From Oscillospiraceae bacterium (GTDB lineage: Bacteria > Bacillota > Clostridia > Oscillospirales > Ruminococcaceae), in assembly GCA_017408395.1 (NCBI GenBank), contig JAFQUQ010000058.1, forward strand, positions 1 through 52,042: a stretch of 52,042 nt of DNA. The letters run 5' to 3'. The notes under the pieces are model-generated. The model saw only the letters and a program-made list of their open reading frames with translations. It was not told the DNA's origin and made no database searches. Position 1 is the first letter of the stretch. Each line of letters opens with the position of its first letter. Below are positions 15,588 to 25,554 of the stretch, piece by piece. A program made the position numbers and the translations under genes.

Positions 15588-17060
15588 TTATTCATATTTA
15601 GGCTCGCAGGTAAGATTTACACCAAGTCGCTTGAAGGTTCTTTCGTCAACTGCGGAGAGAATTACCGTTGAGTGCACCTCACAGCCCTTAAGCTTTGAAA
15701 TCTGCTCCATAGCAAGCTTTGCCTTTGCACTTGTAGCGGCACAAATTGAAAGTGCAATAAGGGTTTCATCGGTGTGCAGACGGGGATTTAAGCTTCCAAG
15801 ATGGTCAACCTTAAGGCTCTGGATAGGCTCGATTACCTCAGGCGACATAAGCAGGGACTCATCATCAATTCCTCCGAAATATTTAAGCGCATTAAGAAGC
15901 AGCGCCGATGAAGCACCGAGAAGATTTGATGTTTTACCCGTGATGATAGTACCGTCTGGGAGCTCCATTGCAGCGGCAGGAGCGCCTGTTGCTTCTTCTT
16001 TTTCGAGTGCGGCAGCTGTAACTTTGCGGTCTGCTTCGGTGACGCCTGCCTGCTTCATAAGCAGTTCAAGCTTGTAAAGCTCATCTTCGTCAACCGTACC
16101 TGTTTTGTGACCGCACATTGCCGTGTAGTAACGGCGGATTATTTCCTGTTTTGCCGCTTCGCATACAGCTTCATCGTCTATAATGCAGTTGCCTACCATA
16201 TTTACGCCCATATCAGTAGGGGACTTGTAGGGCGACTCACCGATTATCATTTCAAACATTGCGTTGAGAACAGGAAAGATTTCAACGTCACGGTTGTAGT
16301 TTACGGTGGTCTGACCGTAAGCTTCAAGATGGAACGGGTCGATCATATTCACATCGTTAAGGTCAGCAGTAGCCGCTTCATAAGCAATGTTTACAGGGTG
16401 TCTCAAAGGAATATTCCAGATAGGGAAGGTTTCAAACTTTGCATAGCCTGCGCTGATGTTACGCTTATAGTCGTGGTAAAGCTGGGAAAGGCAGGTAGCC
16501 ATTTTTCCGCTTCCGGGACCGGGAGCTGTTATAACGACAAGCTTTCTTGAAGTTTCTATATAATCATTTTTGCCGTAGCCGTCATCACTCATAATAAGTT
16601 TAAGATTGGTCGGATAGCCGTTGATATGGTAGTGGTGGTAAACTTTAAGGCCGAGAGCTTCAAGTCGGCGCTGGAAAGCGTCAACAGCGTTCTGACCTGC
16701 CGTATACTGAGTAAGAACGACGCTGCTCACATAAAGCCCGATCTGGCTGAAAATATTGAAAAGACGGATAACGTCAACGTCGTAGGTAATTCCGAGATCG
16801 CCTCTTACCTTATTTTTTTCTATATCGGCAGCATTGATAACAATTACGATTTCAGCCTCGTCCTTAAGCTGAAGAAGCATCTGAAGCTTGCTGTCAGGCT
16901 TGAAGCCGGGGAGCACTCTTGAAGCGTGGAAATCGTCAAAAAGCTTACCGCCGAATTCAAGATAAAGCTTATCGCCGAACTGGGAGATACGCTTTCTGAT
17001 ATGTTCAGACTGGGTTTTCAGGTACTTGTCGTTATCAAAGCCAATTTTTTTACTGCTCAT
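15588..17060 (-). CDS. DUF1846 family protein
   Basis: 490-aa protein that matches DUF1846 along its full length. Recognisable parts are an N-terminal ARGDLGI-like segment (KVRGDLGITYDVDVIRL, about 85), a nucleotide-binding-like VVITAPGPGSGKMATCLSQ loop near residue 177, and a late LGSLNPRLHTDETLIAL segment (about 428). The GPGSGK loop suggests a P-loop-type phosphate site. Structures of the family show an alpha/beta fold, but no reaction is established. AAAGGAAG before ATG supports the start. It is monocistronic. Confidence 0.85.
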   Translation of the reverse strand: MSSKKIGFDNDKYLKTQSEHIRKRISQFGDKLYLEFGGKLFDDFHASRVLPGFKPDSKLQMLLQLKDEAEIVIVINAADIEKNKVRGDLGITYDVDVIRLFNIFSQIGLYVSSVVLTQYTAGQNAVDAFQRRLEALGLKVYHHYHINGYPTNLKLIMSDDGYGKNDYIETSRKLVVITAPGPGSGKMATCLSQLYHDYKRNISAGYAKFETFPIWNIPLRHPVNIAYEAATADLNDVNMIDPFHLEAYGQTTVNYNRDVEIFPVLNAMFEMIIGESPYKSPTDMGVNMVGNCIIDDEAVCEAAKQEIIRRYYTAMCGHKTGTVDEDELYKLELLMKQAGVTEADRKVTAAALEKEEATGAPAAAMELPDGTIITGKTSNLLGASSALLLNALKYFGGIDDESLLMSPEVIEPIQSLKVDHLGSLNPRLHTDETLIALSICAATSAKAKLAMEQISKLKGCEVHSTVILSAVDERTFKRLGVNLTCEPKYE

Positions 17061-17173
17061 TATAAAACTTCCTTTAGTATTACATTTTCAAAACACATAC
17101 TTTAAGTATATAACAAACAGCTCAAAAAAGCAAGAGGGAAAAGAACTTTTTAAGCAAATAAAAATCAGGACAG

Positions 17174-18298
17174 TTATTTTTTGCCGTAAACACCGTGTTT
17201 TATAAGTCGGAGCACGTTATCGGCGGCGGCAGAAAGGTTAGTTTCGCTTTTTCCTGCGCTTACGGAAAGGTCTTCGGGAAGCATATTTATTGTAAAAGCC
17301 GCCGTAAGACCCTGTGAATAAAGCTGTGAAATGTCACCGTCTATTCCCCCTGCAAAGGCTATGACAGGAATACCCTCCGCACGTGAAATTATACCGTCAA
17401 TGACCTTGCCGTCCCTGCTCTGACTGTCGATTTTTCCTTCGCCTGTAAAAATGAAGTCGGCTTCTTTTATAAGCTGTTCAAACTTTACAGCGTCCAGCAC
17501 AGAGTCTATGCCTCTTTTTAAACTGCCGCCCATAAATGCGCATACTCCTGCACCGAAGCCTCCTGCGGCACCTCCGCCTTCATATCCGGAAATGTCAATG
17601 CCGAGATGCTCCCTGATTTTTTCGGCAAGATGTTTAAGTCCATCGTCAAGGCGGAGCACCATTTCATCATCTGCACCCTTCTGCGGTGCAAATACATAAG
17701 CGGCACCGTTTTTGCCGTAAAGCACATTTTTTACGTCGCACATCGCTTCAATTTCAATGCCGCTTTCAGCAGGAATTATCCTGTCAATATCTTTAAGCGT
17801 TCCCCCTGTCGGAATAAACGGCTTTCCTGCACTGTTCAGAAATTTTACACCTAAAGCCGCCGCCGCACCGCATCCGCCGTCGTTTGTGCAGGAGCCGCCA
17901 AGACCAAGCAGGACCTTTTTACAGCCAAGCTCACGTGCGGCTTTTATCATAAGACCTACCCCGAAGGTGGACGTCAGCTCAGGGTTTAGACGGCTTTTTG
18001 CAAGCCCCAGACCTGCCGCTGCCGCCATTTCTATGATTGCCGTGTTTCCGCTGTCGGTCAGTCCGATTTCAGCCGTTATCTTTTCGCCGTATGGGTTCAT
18101 AGTTTCACATTCAATAATTTTTCCGCCGCAGGCTTTTATCATACAGCCGCAGAAGCCTTCTCCTCCGTCCGAAACTGGAACAGCCGAAATTTTACACTTT
18201 GGAAAGTGAAAGCGTATCCTTTCGGCAATAATGTTGCATACCTTTTCCGAAGCAAGCGTACCCTTGAATGAGTCGGGGATTATAACAGCATTTTTCAT
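17174..18298 (-). CDS. Glycerate kinase (GarK/GlxK family)
   Basis: 374-aa kinase of the bacterial glycerate kinase type I family, phosphorylating D-glycerate, usually at the 2-position. It starts with IIPDSFKGTLASEKV and contains PVSDGGEGF (about 42), the glycine-rich LGLGGSCTNDGGCGAAAALGV (about 128) and FTGEGKIDSQSRDGK (about 280). There are no neighbouring glycolate or glucarate genes, so it probably links serine/glycerate turnover to glycolysis. It is transcribed divergently from the LacI-type HD-GYP gene. Confidence 0.93.
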   Translation of the reverse strand: MKNAVIIPDSFKGTLASEKVCNIIAERIRFHFPKCKISAVPVSDGGEGFCGCMIKACGGKIIECETMNPYGEKITAEIGLTDSGNTAIIEMAAAAGLGLAKSRLNPELTSTFGVGLMIKAARELGCKKVLLGLGGSCTNDGGCGAAAALGVKFLNSAGKPFIPTGGTLKDIDRIIPAESGIEIEAMCDVKNVLYGKNGAAYVFAPQKGADDEMVLRLDDGLKHLAEKIREHLGIDISGYEGGGAAGGFGAGVCAFMGGSLKRGIDSVLDAVKFEQLIKEADFIFTGEGKIDSQSRDGKVIDGIISRAEGIPVIAFAGGIDGDISQLYSQGLTAAFTINMLPEDLSVSAGKSETNLSAAADNVLRLIKHGVYGKK

Positions 18299-18388
18299 TT
18301 ATATTCATTCCTTTTTTATTTTTGAGTAATCTATTGTTTAAATTATAGCATAATCAGAAAAATAATCAACCGTTTTTGTTTAAAGTGG

Positions 18389-18418
18389 TTGACAATCAGG
18401 CTGAAGCTGTGCTATAAT
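18389..18418 (+). promoter_or_regulatory. Promoter of the sensor/HD-GYP gene
   Basis: TTGACA (18389-18394), 18 bp, TATAAT. An in-frame TTG upstream of the real start falls inside this -35 box. Confidence 0.85.
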
Positions 18419-18451
18419 TTAATAATAATAAACAAAAAGGAGGGATTGGCT

Positions 18452-20494
18452 GTGATTGGTGAATATGTAGCAGTTGCTATGTGCGTGTCCGAAATCTGCA
18501 AAGAGGACGTGCAGGGCATAGTTTATCCTTTTATAAAAAGACTTGAACAGAATAAGTGCCGTGCTGTAATTTTAAACAGCTGCAATGACCTTTACAGCAA
18601 TAATCCTTTCAATGACGGAGAAGCCTGTGTTTACGAACTTTTACAGTACGGTTATACCGATGTTGTAATTGTTTTTGCACAGCTTATAAAGAATGATATT
18701 GTCATAGGTAAAATCATCCAGACGGCAAACAGGTGCGAAAAGCCCGTTATTATTGTTGACGGCGACAGATTTTACGACGGATGTATAAATATCAGCTACG
18801 ATACCTCCGATGCTTTCTATGACGTTATGGTGCACCTTGTTGAACACCATAAGCTTACAAAGATAAACTGTATCGCCGGCTTTAAGGATAACCCTGTTTC
18901 CGATGAAAAGGTTGCAATTTACAAGAAAGTGCTTGCCAAGAATGGTATACCATTCGAGGAAGAGCGTTTCGGCTACGGTAATTTCTACGATGCACCGACG
19001 GAAGAGGTTATGGAAAAATTCCTTAATTCACCTCTGGGACTTCCCGAAGCTATCGTATGCATAAATGATACTATGGCAATTACCGTGTGCGAGGTGCTTG
19101 CACGGCACGGTATAAGCGTACCTGAAGATGTTATCGTAACAGGATTTGACGGTATTGAGCAGGAAAGATATAACTTCCCTCGTCTGACTACCTGCCGCCG
19201 TGATATGGATAAGCTTGCGGAGTTCCTTTATGATATAGTATCCAGGCTTATGTCAGGGGAAAAGGTTGAAAACAAGCTTGTATTCCCTTACACCGCCGAC
19301 TATTCCGAATCATGCGGATGCAGAAAAAAATCTGTTATCAGCATAAACAAATCCATAAACAAGCTTTATGCAAGAATAAACGCTGACCAGCAGTTTGACC
19401 ATCTTATGAACAATATGACCGCTAAAATGTCAAATGTTCTTGATGTTGATACAATAACAGGCGTTATCAAGCATTATGCGACCTTCAACTGCTATCTGTG
19501 CCTGAATTCGGATTTTGCAAGTTCATTCAAGAAACCCCACCGAAGCAATTTTAATCCGTTTACAACGGTGTTCCTTTCAGATAAGTATTTCTTCGATACC
19601 GAGGAGGTCGTTTATCAGAATTTCCACCAGTCAAAGCTTATTCCAAGCTGGGAGGAGTCGCTTAAACGTACAGAGCCGCTTATTGTGACGATAATCCATA
19701 ATCAGGATAACGTCCACGGTTATCTTGCGGCATATGCTTCGGATTATGATTTTGACTCTTTCAGTATTGCTGCAAGACGTATACAGAAGTTTGCAATCAA
19801 TATTGACAACTGCACAAGCTCGTACATACAGCAGTCGTATCTGCGTGCTTCAAATGCAAGGCTCCGTGATATTCAGAATAAGATCATTTCAAGCTTTGCC
19901 GACCTTGTAGAATCCCGTGACGATTTCACAGGTCAGCATATCAAGCGCACAAGTGAATATCTCAGACTGCTTGTAAATCATCTTGCAGGCAAGCAGAATT
20001 ATGCGGCACAGCTTATGGAAGGGCAGAGAGAAATGATGATAAAGGCTGCACCGCTTCACGACATCGGCAAAATCAAAATTCCCGACGATATTCTCAACAA
20101 GCCGGGCAGACTTACAGCAGAGGAATTTGAAATAATCAAGACCCACACAATGGAGGGTCACAGCATAATTGAAAAGACCCTTTCCAATATCGAAAGCAGG
20201 GAATATATTAAAATCGCAAGCCAGATGGCTCTTTACCCCCACGAAAAATGGGACGGCAGCGGTTATCCCTGTAAGCTTTCGGGCGAGGACATACCGCTTT
20301 GTGCAAGAATAATGGCAGTAGTTGACGTTTTTGACGCTCTTACAAGTAAGCGTGTTTATAAGGAAGCGTTCACATCAGAGCTTGCCTTTGATATTCTTGC
20401 AGAATCCAGAGGCTCGCATTTTGACCCTGAGATTGCCGACGCATTCATTGAAATACGTGAGCAGGTAAATCAGGTTCTCAACGAATTACAGTAA
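18452..20494 (+). CDS. LacI-type ligand-binding domain fused to HD-GYP phosphodiesterase
   Basis: 680-aa cytoplasmic protein. Residues 1-280 are a periplasmic-binding-protein fold of the LacI/GalR type (Peripla_BP_3), with VICINDTMAITVCEVLARHG-like and GISVPEDVIVTGFDGIE segments, but no N-terminal HTH and no signal peptide. An ESCGC motif follows at about 286. A linker domain of about 190 residues then leads into HD-GYP (about 480-680): E..H in LVESRDDFTGQHIKR, LHDIGK near 535, DGSGYP near 600 and VVDVFDA. The first His of the usual HHE motif is Pro (LYPHEKWDG), so one metal ligand is changed. GTG at 18452 is the start, with AAAGGAGGG upstream. A sugar-gated cyclic-di-GMP hydrolase is inferred. 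Confidence 0.85.
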   Translation: MIGEYVAVAMCVSEICKEDVQGIVYPFIKRLEQNKCRAVILNSCNDLYSNNPFNDGEACVYELLQYGYTDVVIVFAQLIKNDIVIGKIIQTANRCEKPVIIVDGDRFYDGCINISYDTSDAFYDVMVHLVEHHKLTKINCIAGFKDNPVSDEKVAIYKKVLAKNGIPFEEERFGYGNFYDAPTEEVMEKFLNSPLGLPEAIVCINDTMAITVCEVLARHGISVPEDVIVTGFDGIEQERYNFPRLTTCRRDMDKLAEFLYDIVSRLMSGEKVENKLVFPYTADYSESCGCRKKSVISINKSINKLYARINADQQFDHLMNNMTAKMSNVLDVDTITGVIKHYATFNCYLCLNSDFASSFKKPHRSNFNPFTTVFLSDKYFFDTEEVVYQNFHQSKLIPSWEESLKRTEPLIVTIIHNQDNVHGYLAAYASDYDFDSFSIAARRIQKFAINIDNCTSSYIQQSYLRASNARLRDIQNKIISSFADLVESRDDFTGQHIKRTSEYLRLLVNHLAGKQNYAAQLMEGQREMMIKAAPLHDIGKIKIPDDILNKPGRLTAEEFEIIKTHTMEGHSIIEKTLSNIESREYIKIASQMALYPHEKWDGSGYPCKLSGEDIPLCARIMAVVDVFDALTSKRVYKEAFTSELAFDILAESRGSHFDPEIADAFIEIREQVNQVLNELQ

Positions 20495-20495
20495 A

Positions 20496-20528
20496 AAAAT
20501 CCGAAGTACACGCCGTACTTCGGATTTT
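20496..20528. terminator. Bidirectional terminator
   Basis: 14-bp perfect stem AAAATCCGAAGTAC/GTACTTCGGATTTT between convergent genes. Confidence 0.88.
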
Positions 20529-20531
20529 GTT

Positions 20532-21794
20532 TTATTCTCTTGTAAGCTTGAGCAGTACGGCGCCGTGAGGCTTTACGTCTGCCGAAACGCTGTCGGATAC
20601 TTTTCCGCAGTTTTTGCCGTTCCATACGTCTGTAACGGAGAAGTCGGCCGCAAAAGGAAGCTTTGCAGTTACAGCACATTCGCTTTCGCCTGCATTGAAC
20701 AGGGCAATGTAATGATCCTTGCCGTTGTTGTGTGAAGTAAACCAGGCGATGTGCTCGTTGCCGTCAACTGTTTTTCTGAATAAGGGGTGTGCGGAGTGGG
20801 TGCTGTTGAGCACCTCGATAAGTCCCTCATTTGTGAGCAGGCTCATTGTAAAGTCGTCAAACTTTGTCATTTCGCCGCCTATCATCAACGGTGAACGCAT
20901 CATACACCAGAGAGTGAGCATTGTAATCTGCTCGTCCTGTGTAAACTTTGTCACGATATTTTCGTCGTAGTCCTGTAAAATATGACCGATTGGAAGCATA
21001 TCACAGTCGGGCCAGTGTCCCTCGCCTGAGTGGATGCACCATTTTTCGGCACGCTCAAACATATTGTAAAGCAGCTCCCACTTATCCCAGAAATCATCTG
21101 TGATACGCCACATATTTGCAGTTTCCTTGTAAAGCTCTGCCTTTTCAACAAGGGATGGTCCCGGGGAAAGACTGAGCACCATATCACGGCCGCAGTTTTT
21201 CAGGGAGTCGCTGAGCATACGGAGCTCGGCTTCTTCGTGAGGAAGCTCTCTTGCAATATCGTCGCACTTGATAAAGTCAACGCCCCATTCGGCATAAAGC
21301 TCAAAAATGCTGTCGTAGTAAGCCTTTGCGCCGTCCTTTTCAGGGTCTACACCGTACATATCCGTATTCCACTGACAAATTGAAGCAGTTTTAGCGATCT
21401 GACGTGCAGTTTTATCCGTACCCTTTATTGCAGTATTGCGGTGAGCAGCCTGTCTTGGGATACCTCTCATAATATGTATGCCGAATTTTAAACCAAGGGA
21501 GTGTACATACTCAGCCAGCGGAGCAAAGCCCTTGCCGCCTGCCGATGAAGGAAAGCGGTTTTCCGCAGGTATAAGACGGGAGTACTCATCCATACAAAGC
21601 TCTGTAAACTGGTGGTATTCGTGGTTTTGTGCGGTAGGCTCTGACCACTGAATGTCAACCACAACATATTCCCAGCCGTACTGTTTCAGATGCTTTGCCA
21701 TAAAATCAGCATTTGCACGGACCGTTGCTTCGTTTACTGCCGCACCGTAGCAGTCCCAGCTGTTCCAGCCCATAGGAGGTGTTTTTGCAACCAT
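20532..21794 (-). CDS. Intracellular alpha-galactosidase-type glycosidase, GH27
   Basis: 420-aa family 27 glycoside hydrolase. The barrel begins with TPPMGWNSWDCYG. The nucleophile Asp is in DFIKCDD (about 180) and the acid/base Asp in WRITDDFWD (about 235). A GEGHWPDCDMLPIG segment follows, and a C-terminal beta domain covers about 335-420. GH27 enzymes release terminal alpha-galactose, though some act on alpha-N-acetylgalactosamine or beta-L-arabinopyranosides, so specificity is not certain. There is no signal peptide, so the substrate must be an imported oligosaccharide; no transporter is adjacent. It is convergent with the LacI-type HD-GYP gene. Confidence 0.92.
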   Translation of the reverse strand: MVAKTPPMGWNSWDCYGAAVNEATVRANADFMAKHLKQYGWEYVVVDIQWSEPTAQNHEYHQFTELCMDEYSRLIPAENRFPSSAGGKGFAPLAEYVHSLGLKFGIHIMRGIPRQAAHRNTAIKGTDKTARQIAKTASICQWNTDMYGVDPEKDGAKAYYDSIFELYAEWGVDFIKCDDIARELPHEEAELRMLSDSLKNCGRDMVLSLSPGPSLVEKAELYKETANMWRITDDFWDKWELLYNMFERAEKWCIHSGEGHWPDCDMLPIGHILQDYDENIVTKFTQDEQITMLTLWCMMRSPLMIGGEMTKFDDFTMSLLTNEGLIEVLNSTHSAHPLFRKTVDGNEHIAWFTSHNNGKDHYIALFNAGESECAVTAKLPFAADFSVTDVWNGKNCGKVSDSVSADVKPHGAVLLKLTRE

Positions 21795-21822
21795 AATTAT
21801 AATCTCCTTAAGTTTTTTTATA

Positions 21823-21851
21823 ATTATATCACCACATAAAATTCAAGTCAA
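21823..21851 (-). promoter_or_regulatory. Promoter of the GH27 gene
   Basis: TTGACT, 17 bp, TATAAT on the minus strand. Confidence 0.75.
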
Positions 21852-21867
21852 TACAATATTGAAAAAC

Positions 21868-21898
21868 AAAAATCCGTAACGTGCTGTTACGGATTTTT
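21868..21898. terminator. Terminator of the 420-aa lipoprotein gene
   Basis: 13-bp perfect stem AAAAATCCGTAAC/GTTACGGATTTTT. Confidence 0.85.
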
Positions 21899-21924
21899 GA
21901 TTGGGGAAAACTATATAGAAAAAG

Positions 21925-23187
21925 TCAGTAAACAAATCTGTACTGCGTAACAACAAAGGAGTCATCCTCAGGGTTACGCTCGATAACGAAATCTCCGCCG
22001 TCAATAAATGTGTCAAATTTACCTTCGGGAGTAAACTTTTCCTGCTTTGTGTGTACGGTAATGGTATTGCCGCTTTCTTCGATTTCCGTGATTGTGATTT
22101 TGCCTAAGGTAAAATCATAGCCGCCGTCGCCGACGATAGTATGGAGCACGCCGTCAATATCACGGTATTTCTGCGGAGCGTTTATAAACATATCGCTGAC
22201 AAGCTTTTCTGTGAAGAACTTTCTTGTAAAATCCTTAAGCTCCTCAACAGTGCCGAAGCGGGGGTCATCTACCTTAAAGAAATATTCGTTGTTGTCCGAG
22301 TTTACAGACGGCACTTCAACGTAATTTTCATAATCTGTTACATTAAGGCTGGTCTTTGTAAAGTATTTTGCGATATAATCAGCCGCCGCATAGGTTTTAT
22401 AGCAGTAGTAAAGGGGATTGGACTCATAGGAAGAGTCAATCAGCTGTCTGGTCATTGTCATTGCGTCGGGGTCGAAGGTGTAGGTGTAAACATCCGCTGA
22501 AAGGCTGCGGTTCTCATCGATGTTTACAACAGGTGTCGGCATAAAAACAAGAGGCTCTGTATGGAAAAGAGTGTAGTCGCTGCAATATTCCATTTCTGTT
22601 GCCGTGCCTGCCGCATCTTCGGAAACAAGCTTGATTTCGCAAAGCTCGCCGTCCCTTACAGCATAGTATTTCTTTACCGTATAAGAAAGGCTTTCATCCT
22701 CGAAGTTGCTTAAATAGAAGGTGAATTCAAGAATATCAGGAACGGGGGTATCATCAATGGTGTTTCTTATTACGGTACAAACGCTTGAAGCGGTCTGCTG
22801 TGAATAAGGGATATTTAAAATGTAATCATCGGGGGGAGTGATGGTTGTTTCTGAAAATCCGAAGCTGCTGTCTTCAAGGATGATGTTGAACACATCTCCG
22901 GTGCTGTCGGTGCTGATGGTTGTCATATATTTTTCCGCACCGTCGTAATATTCAAAGGTATATGACGAGAACGGCTCCGGGGTGTAAACGGACTCATCTC
23001 CGTTATTGGAATAAACGGACGGGCTGCTTCTGATAATATTCTGGGTTTCGGAAACAATAACGGTTTCCGTTAAGATTTCTTCGGTTACAATGCCGTCAGG
23101 CGATAAACCTGCACTGCATCCGCAGAAAAGGCATAATGAAGAAAAAACGGCTAAAACTGCAGCAGTTGATTTTCTGTATGTGCCCAT
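21925..23187 (-). CDS. Lipoprotein of unknown function
   Basis: 420-aa predicted lipoprotein. The signal peptide ends in the lipobox-like FCGC, with Cys near residue 23. The rest is an acidic, beta-rich extracytoplasmic domain with many Tyr and Thr. I do not recognise a family. The start is ATG at 23187, behind an AAAGGAGGG site, rather than the longer in-frame ORF, because this places the hydrophobic segment at the N terminus. It is monocistronic, between the GH27 gene and a chemoreceptor gene on the same strand. Confidence 0.65.
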   Translation of the reverse strand: MGTYRKSTAAVLAVFSSLCLFCGCSAGLSPDGIVTEEILTETVIVSETQNIIRSSPSVYSNNGDESVYTPEPFSSYTFEYYDGAEKYMTTISTDSTGDVFNIILEDSSFGFSETTITPPDDYILNIPYSQQTASSVCTVIRNTIDDTPVPDILEFTFYLSNFEDESLSYTVKKYYAVRDGELCEIKLVSEDAAGTATEMEYCSDYTLFHTEPLVFMPTPVVNIDENRSLSADVYTYTFDPDAMTMTRQLIDSSYESNPLYYCYKTYAAADYIAKYFTKTSLNVTDYENYVEVPSVNSDNNEYFFKVDDPRFGTVEELKDFTRKFFTEKLVSDMFINAPQKYRDIDGVLHTIVGDGGYDFTLGKITITEIEESGNTITVHTKQEKFTPEGKFDTFIDGGDFVIERNPEDDSFVVTQYRFVY

Positions 23188-23355
23188 GAAAGCAGACTCC
23201 CTCCTTTTGTAATCAATTTCACTGTACCTATTATACCAAATCACGGCACAAAAAACAATTACATTTCCGTTACAGTTTTATTACTCTTACAGCTCAAAAT
23301 GTAACTCTTACGTCAGAAATTAAACAAAATGAGAATAATTTGCTACAGCAATAAA

Positions 23356-23389
23356 AACACGCTGACGTGAAATATCACGGCAGCGTGTT
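23356..23389 (-). terminator. Terminator of the Cache-type chemoreceptor
   Basis: AACACGCTG/CAGCGTGTT outer stem with inner CGTGA/TCACG, followed by TTTT on the minus strand. Confidence 0.82.
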
Positions 23390-23405
23390 AAAGAGGAAAA
23401 TCCGA

Positions 23406-25259
23406 TCAGATTGCAAATCTTTCGACCTGTTCGTTAAGGATGTCAGCCTGTGCCTTAAGCTCTTCGGAGGAAGCGGCACACTGTTCTGCTGTTGCAGAGT
23501 TGGATTGAACGGCGTTTGTGATCTGAGAGATACCGATATTGATCTGCTTGATGGACTCGGCCTGTTCGTTTGATGCGTAGTTGATTTCGTCCATAAGTCG
23601 GCTGAAATGGTCAATGGATTCTGTGATTTCACGGAGAGAAGCGTCTGTAACCATTGTAAGCTCGTTACCTCTTGAAACAGATTCAACGCTCTTTTTAACA
23701 AGGTCCATAGTGTCTTTTGCGGCCTCGGAGGATTTAGTAGCAAGATTTCTTACTTCATCAGCAACAACTGCAAAGCCCTTGCCTGCTTCGCCTGCTCTTG
23801 CAGCTTCGACAGCGGCGTTGAGAGCGAGGATGTTTGTCTGGAATGCGATGTCCTCGATAATGGAAACGATGTTCTGAATTTCGTCTGAGGATTCCTTGAT
23901 TTCTTCCATAGAGGTTGACATCTGGGACATTGTTGCACTGCCTGTCCTGATATTTTCAAGAATACCGTGGAGGAGGGTGCTTGCCTTTGTTGCGTTTTCA
24001 GCGGTATTGTCTATGTGTTCTTCAATGTCAGCTGTCATAGTGTTGATCTGTTCAAGCGTAGATGCTTCCTCGGCAGTATTCTGAGCAAGCTGCTGAGCGC
24101 TTGAAGCAAGCATATCCGCGCCTGAATGTACCTGTTCGCTTGCAGACTGTATATCACCGATTATAGTTCTGAGGTTTTCAGTTATCATATTGAGTGAACG
24201 CTTGATTTCTTTGAAGTCGCCGTCGTATTCGACATTGCTTTCAACGGTAAGATTGCAGTTGCTGATACCTGCGAGAACTGTGTCGATGTCAGTGATGTAT
24301 TCGGAAAGCTCGTTGATAGTTCTTGCCATTGATTCGCCGAGAAGCTGGCTTTCGTCACCGCGCTCGTTTGGGATAATAGGTGTATGCACGTCACCGTCAG
24401 CAAGCTTTACCAGACGTTCGGTAACAGGAACGATTGATTTGCTTACCTGATTACCTACAACATTTGCAATGATAAGAGTAAGGGAAATGTCAAAAATGAG
24501 CATACCGAGGATTACCCAGAGTACGTTATAGAATGGTTTTGTAATGTTTGAGCTGTCTGTACCGTAAATTACATTATAGCCGTATTCGGGAACAGGCAAA
24601 TATGTATACATTATTTTCATACCGCCGTTTAAATTATCACTTGAATCGGTAAGAGTGCCGCCCTGCTGAATGGAAAGATCATTGACGATTGAGTTGAGTC
24701 CGTAATATTCGGAAAGGCTGAGATTATCGCTTAAATGTGCATAATCTGTTGAAAGAATAATGTCACCGGAATCATTGCAGAGGAAGCCTATGTCATTTTC
24801 GGAGATACGGAGTGTATTGAGGCAGGAGTCAAAGTAATCGTAACCGATTTCACCGAAAATTATACCATCTGCTCTTTTCTTTGCAGCAAGCACTACCATT
24901 TCACCGTTATCATTCTTAACAGGTGTGGTAATTGTAAATTCGCCTGTTTCAAGACCGGTTGTAATGTCTGAAACGGAAGAATAATCATAGCCGGAGTCAT
25001 CGCCGTTCATAAAAATCTTTTCAAATGTCAGGTCTCCGTCCATTGAAGGAACTGCAGTATCAAGACATTCGGAAATGTAGCCAAGTTCGTCGTTGATAAT
25101 TGAAGCACATACGTTTACTGCATTGCTACCTTGCTTCTGACCGCTTCCTGAGGAAAGCATTTCAGCTGTAACAGCAGCTACGCAAGCCATAAGGAGAGCA
25201 GCAACCGCAACGCTGATTCCGCTTAATCTGAAAAGTCTGGCTTTTAAGCTTGTTCTCAT
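23406..25259 (-). CDS. Methyl-accepting chemotaxis protein with Cache-like sensor
   Basis: 617-aa chemoreceptor of classical topology. TM1 is at about 10-33. An extracytoplasmic Cache-type sensor covers about 35-250; it includes [26 protein letters not shown], typical of dCache domains binding small molecules such as amino acids. TM2 is at about 252-275, followed by HAMP (about 275-330). The signalling coiled coil has the tip [17 protein letters not shown] then [20 protein letters not shown]. The ligand is unknown. It carries a consensus promoter of its own. It shares the signalling tip almost exactly with the chemoreceptor at 3.2-4.6 kb, so both should join the same arrays. Confidence 0.93.
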   Translation of the reverse strand: MRTSLKARLFRLSGISVAVAALLMACVAAVTAEMLSSGSGQKQGSNAVNVCASIINDELGYISECLDTAVPSMDGDLTFEKIFMNGDDSGYDYSSVSDITTGLETGEFTITTPVKNDNGEMVVLAAKKRADGIIFGEIGYDYFDSCLNTLRISENDIGFLCNDSGDIILSTDYAHLSDNLSLSEYYGLNSIVNDLSIQQGGTLTDSSDNLNGGMKIMYTYLPVPEYGYNVIYGTDSSNITKPFYNVLWVILGMLIFDISLTLIIANVVGNQVSKSIVPVTERLVKLADGDVHTPIIPNERGDESQLLGESMARTINELSEYITDIDTVLAGISNCNLTVESNVEYDGDFKEIKRSLNMITENLRTIIGDIQSASEQVHSGADMLASSAQQLAQNTAEEASTLEQINTMTADIEEHIDNTAENATKASTLLHGILENIRTGSATMSQMSTSMEEIKESSDEIQNIVSIIEDIAFQTNILALNAAVEAARAGEAGKGFAVVADEVRNLATKSSEAAKDTMDLVKKSVESVSRGNELTMVTDASLREITESIDHFSRLMDEINYASNEQAESIKQINIGISQITNAVQSNSATAEQCAASSEELKAQADILNEQVERFAI

Positions 25260-25337
25260 AAAAAATGACCCCCAATGTTAAAAAAATATAGCAAATGTGT
25301 TAGTTTGCGTTAAATAATTAACACGTTTCTATTAATA

Positions 25338-25366
25338 ATTATATACCCCTTAATTAATAATGTCAA
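25338..25366 (-). promoter_or_regulatory. Consensus promoter of the Cache-type chemoreceptor
   Basis: Perfect TTGACA, 17 bp, TATAAT on the minus strand. Confidence 0.88.
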
Positions 25367-25491
25367 TATTTGTATCAAATTGCATATGTAAACTTAATAT
25401 TATTATAATGTAAACTAAAAATTAATTTAACCTATATAAACATTTCGAAATATGAATTAATTGTAACTGTATACGAAGAATATTCATAAAT

Positions 25492-25520
25492 TTGATTTTT
25501 GTGTAATTATGTGATATATT
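25492..25520 (+). promoter_or_regulatory. Promoter of the YaiI-family gene
   Basis: TTGATT, 17 bp, TATATT, 35 nt upstream of the probable ATT start. Confidence 0.6.
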
Positions 25521-25554
25521 TGAATAGAAAAAATATATTTAGGAAGTGGTAAAA

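Noticed and set aside
23581-23877. Plus-strand ORFs opposite the chemoreceptor signalling tips (also 3512-3763)
   Set aside because: The same antisense peptide appears opposite both chemoreceptors simply because their signalling tips are nearly identical.
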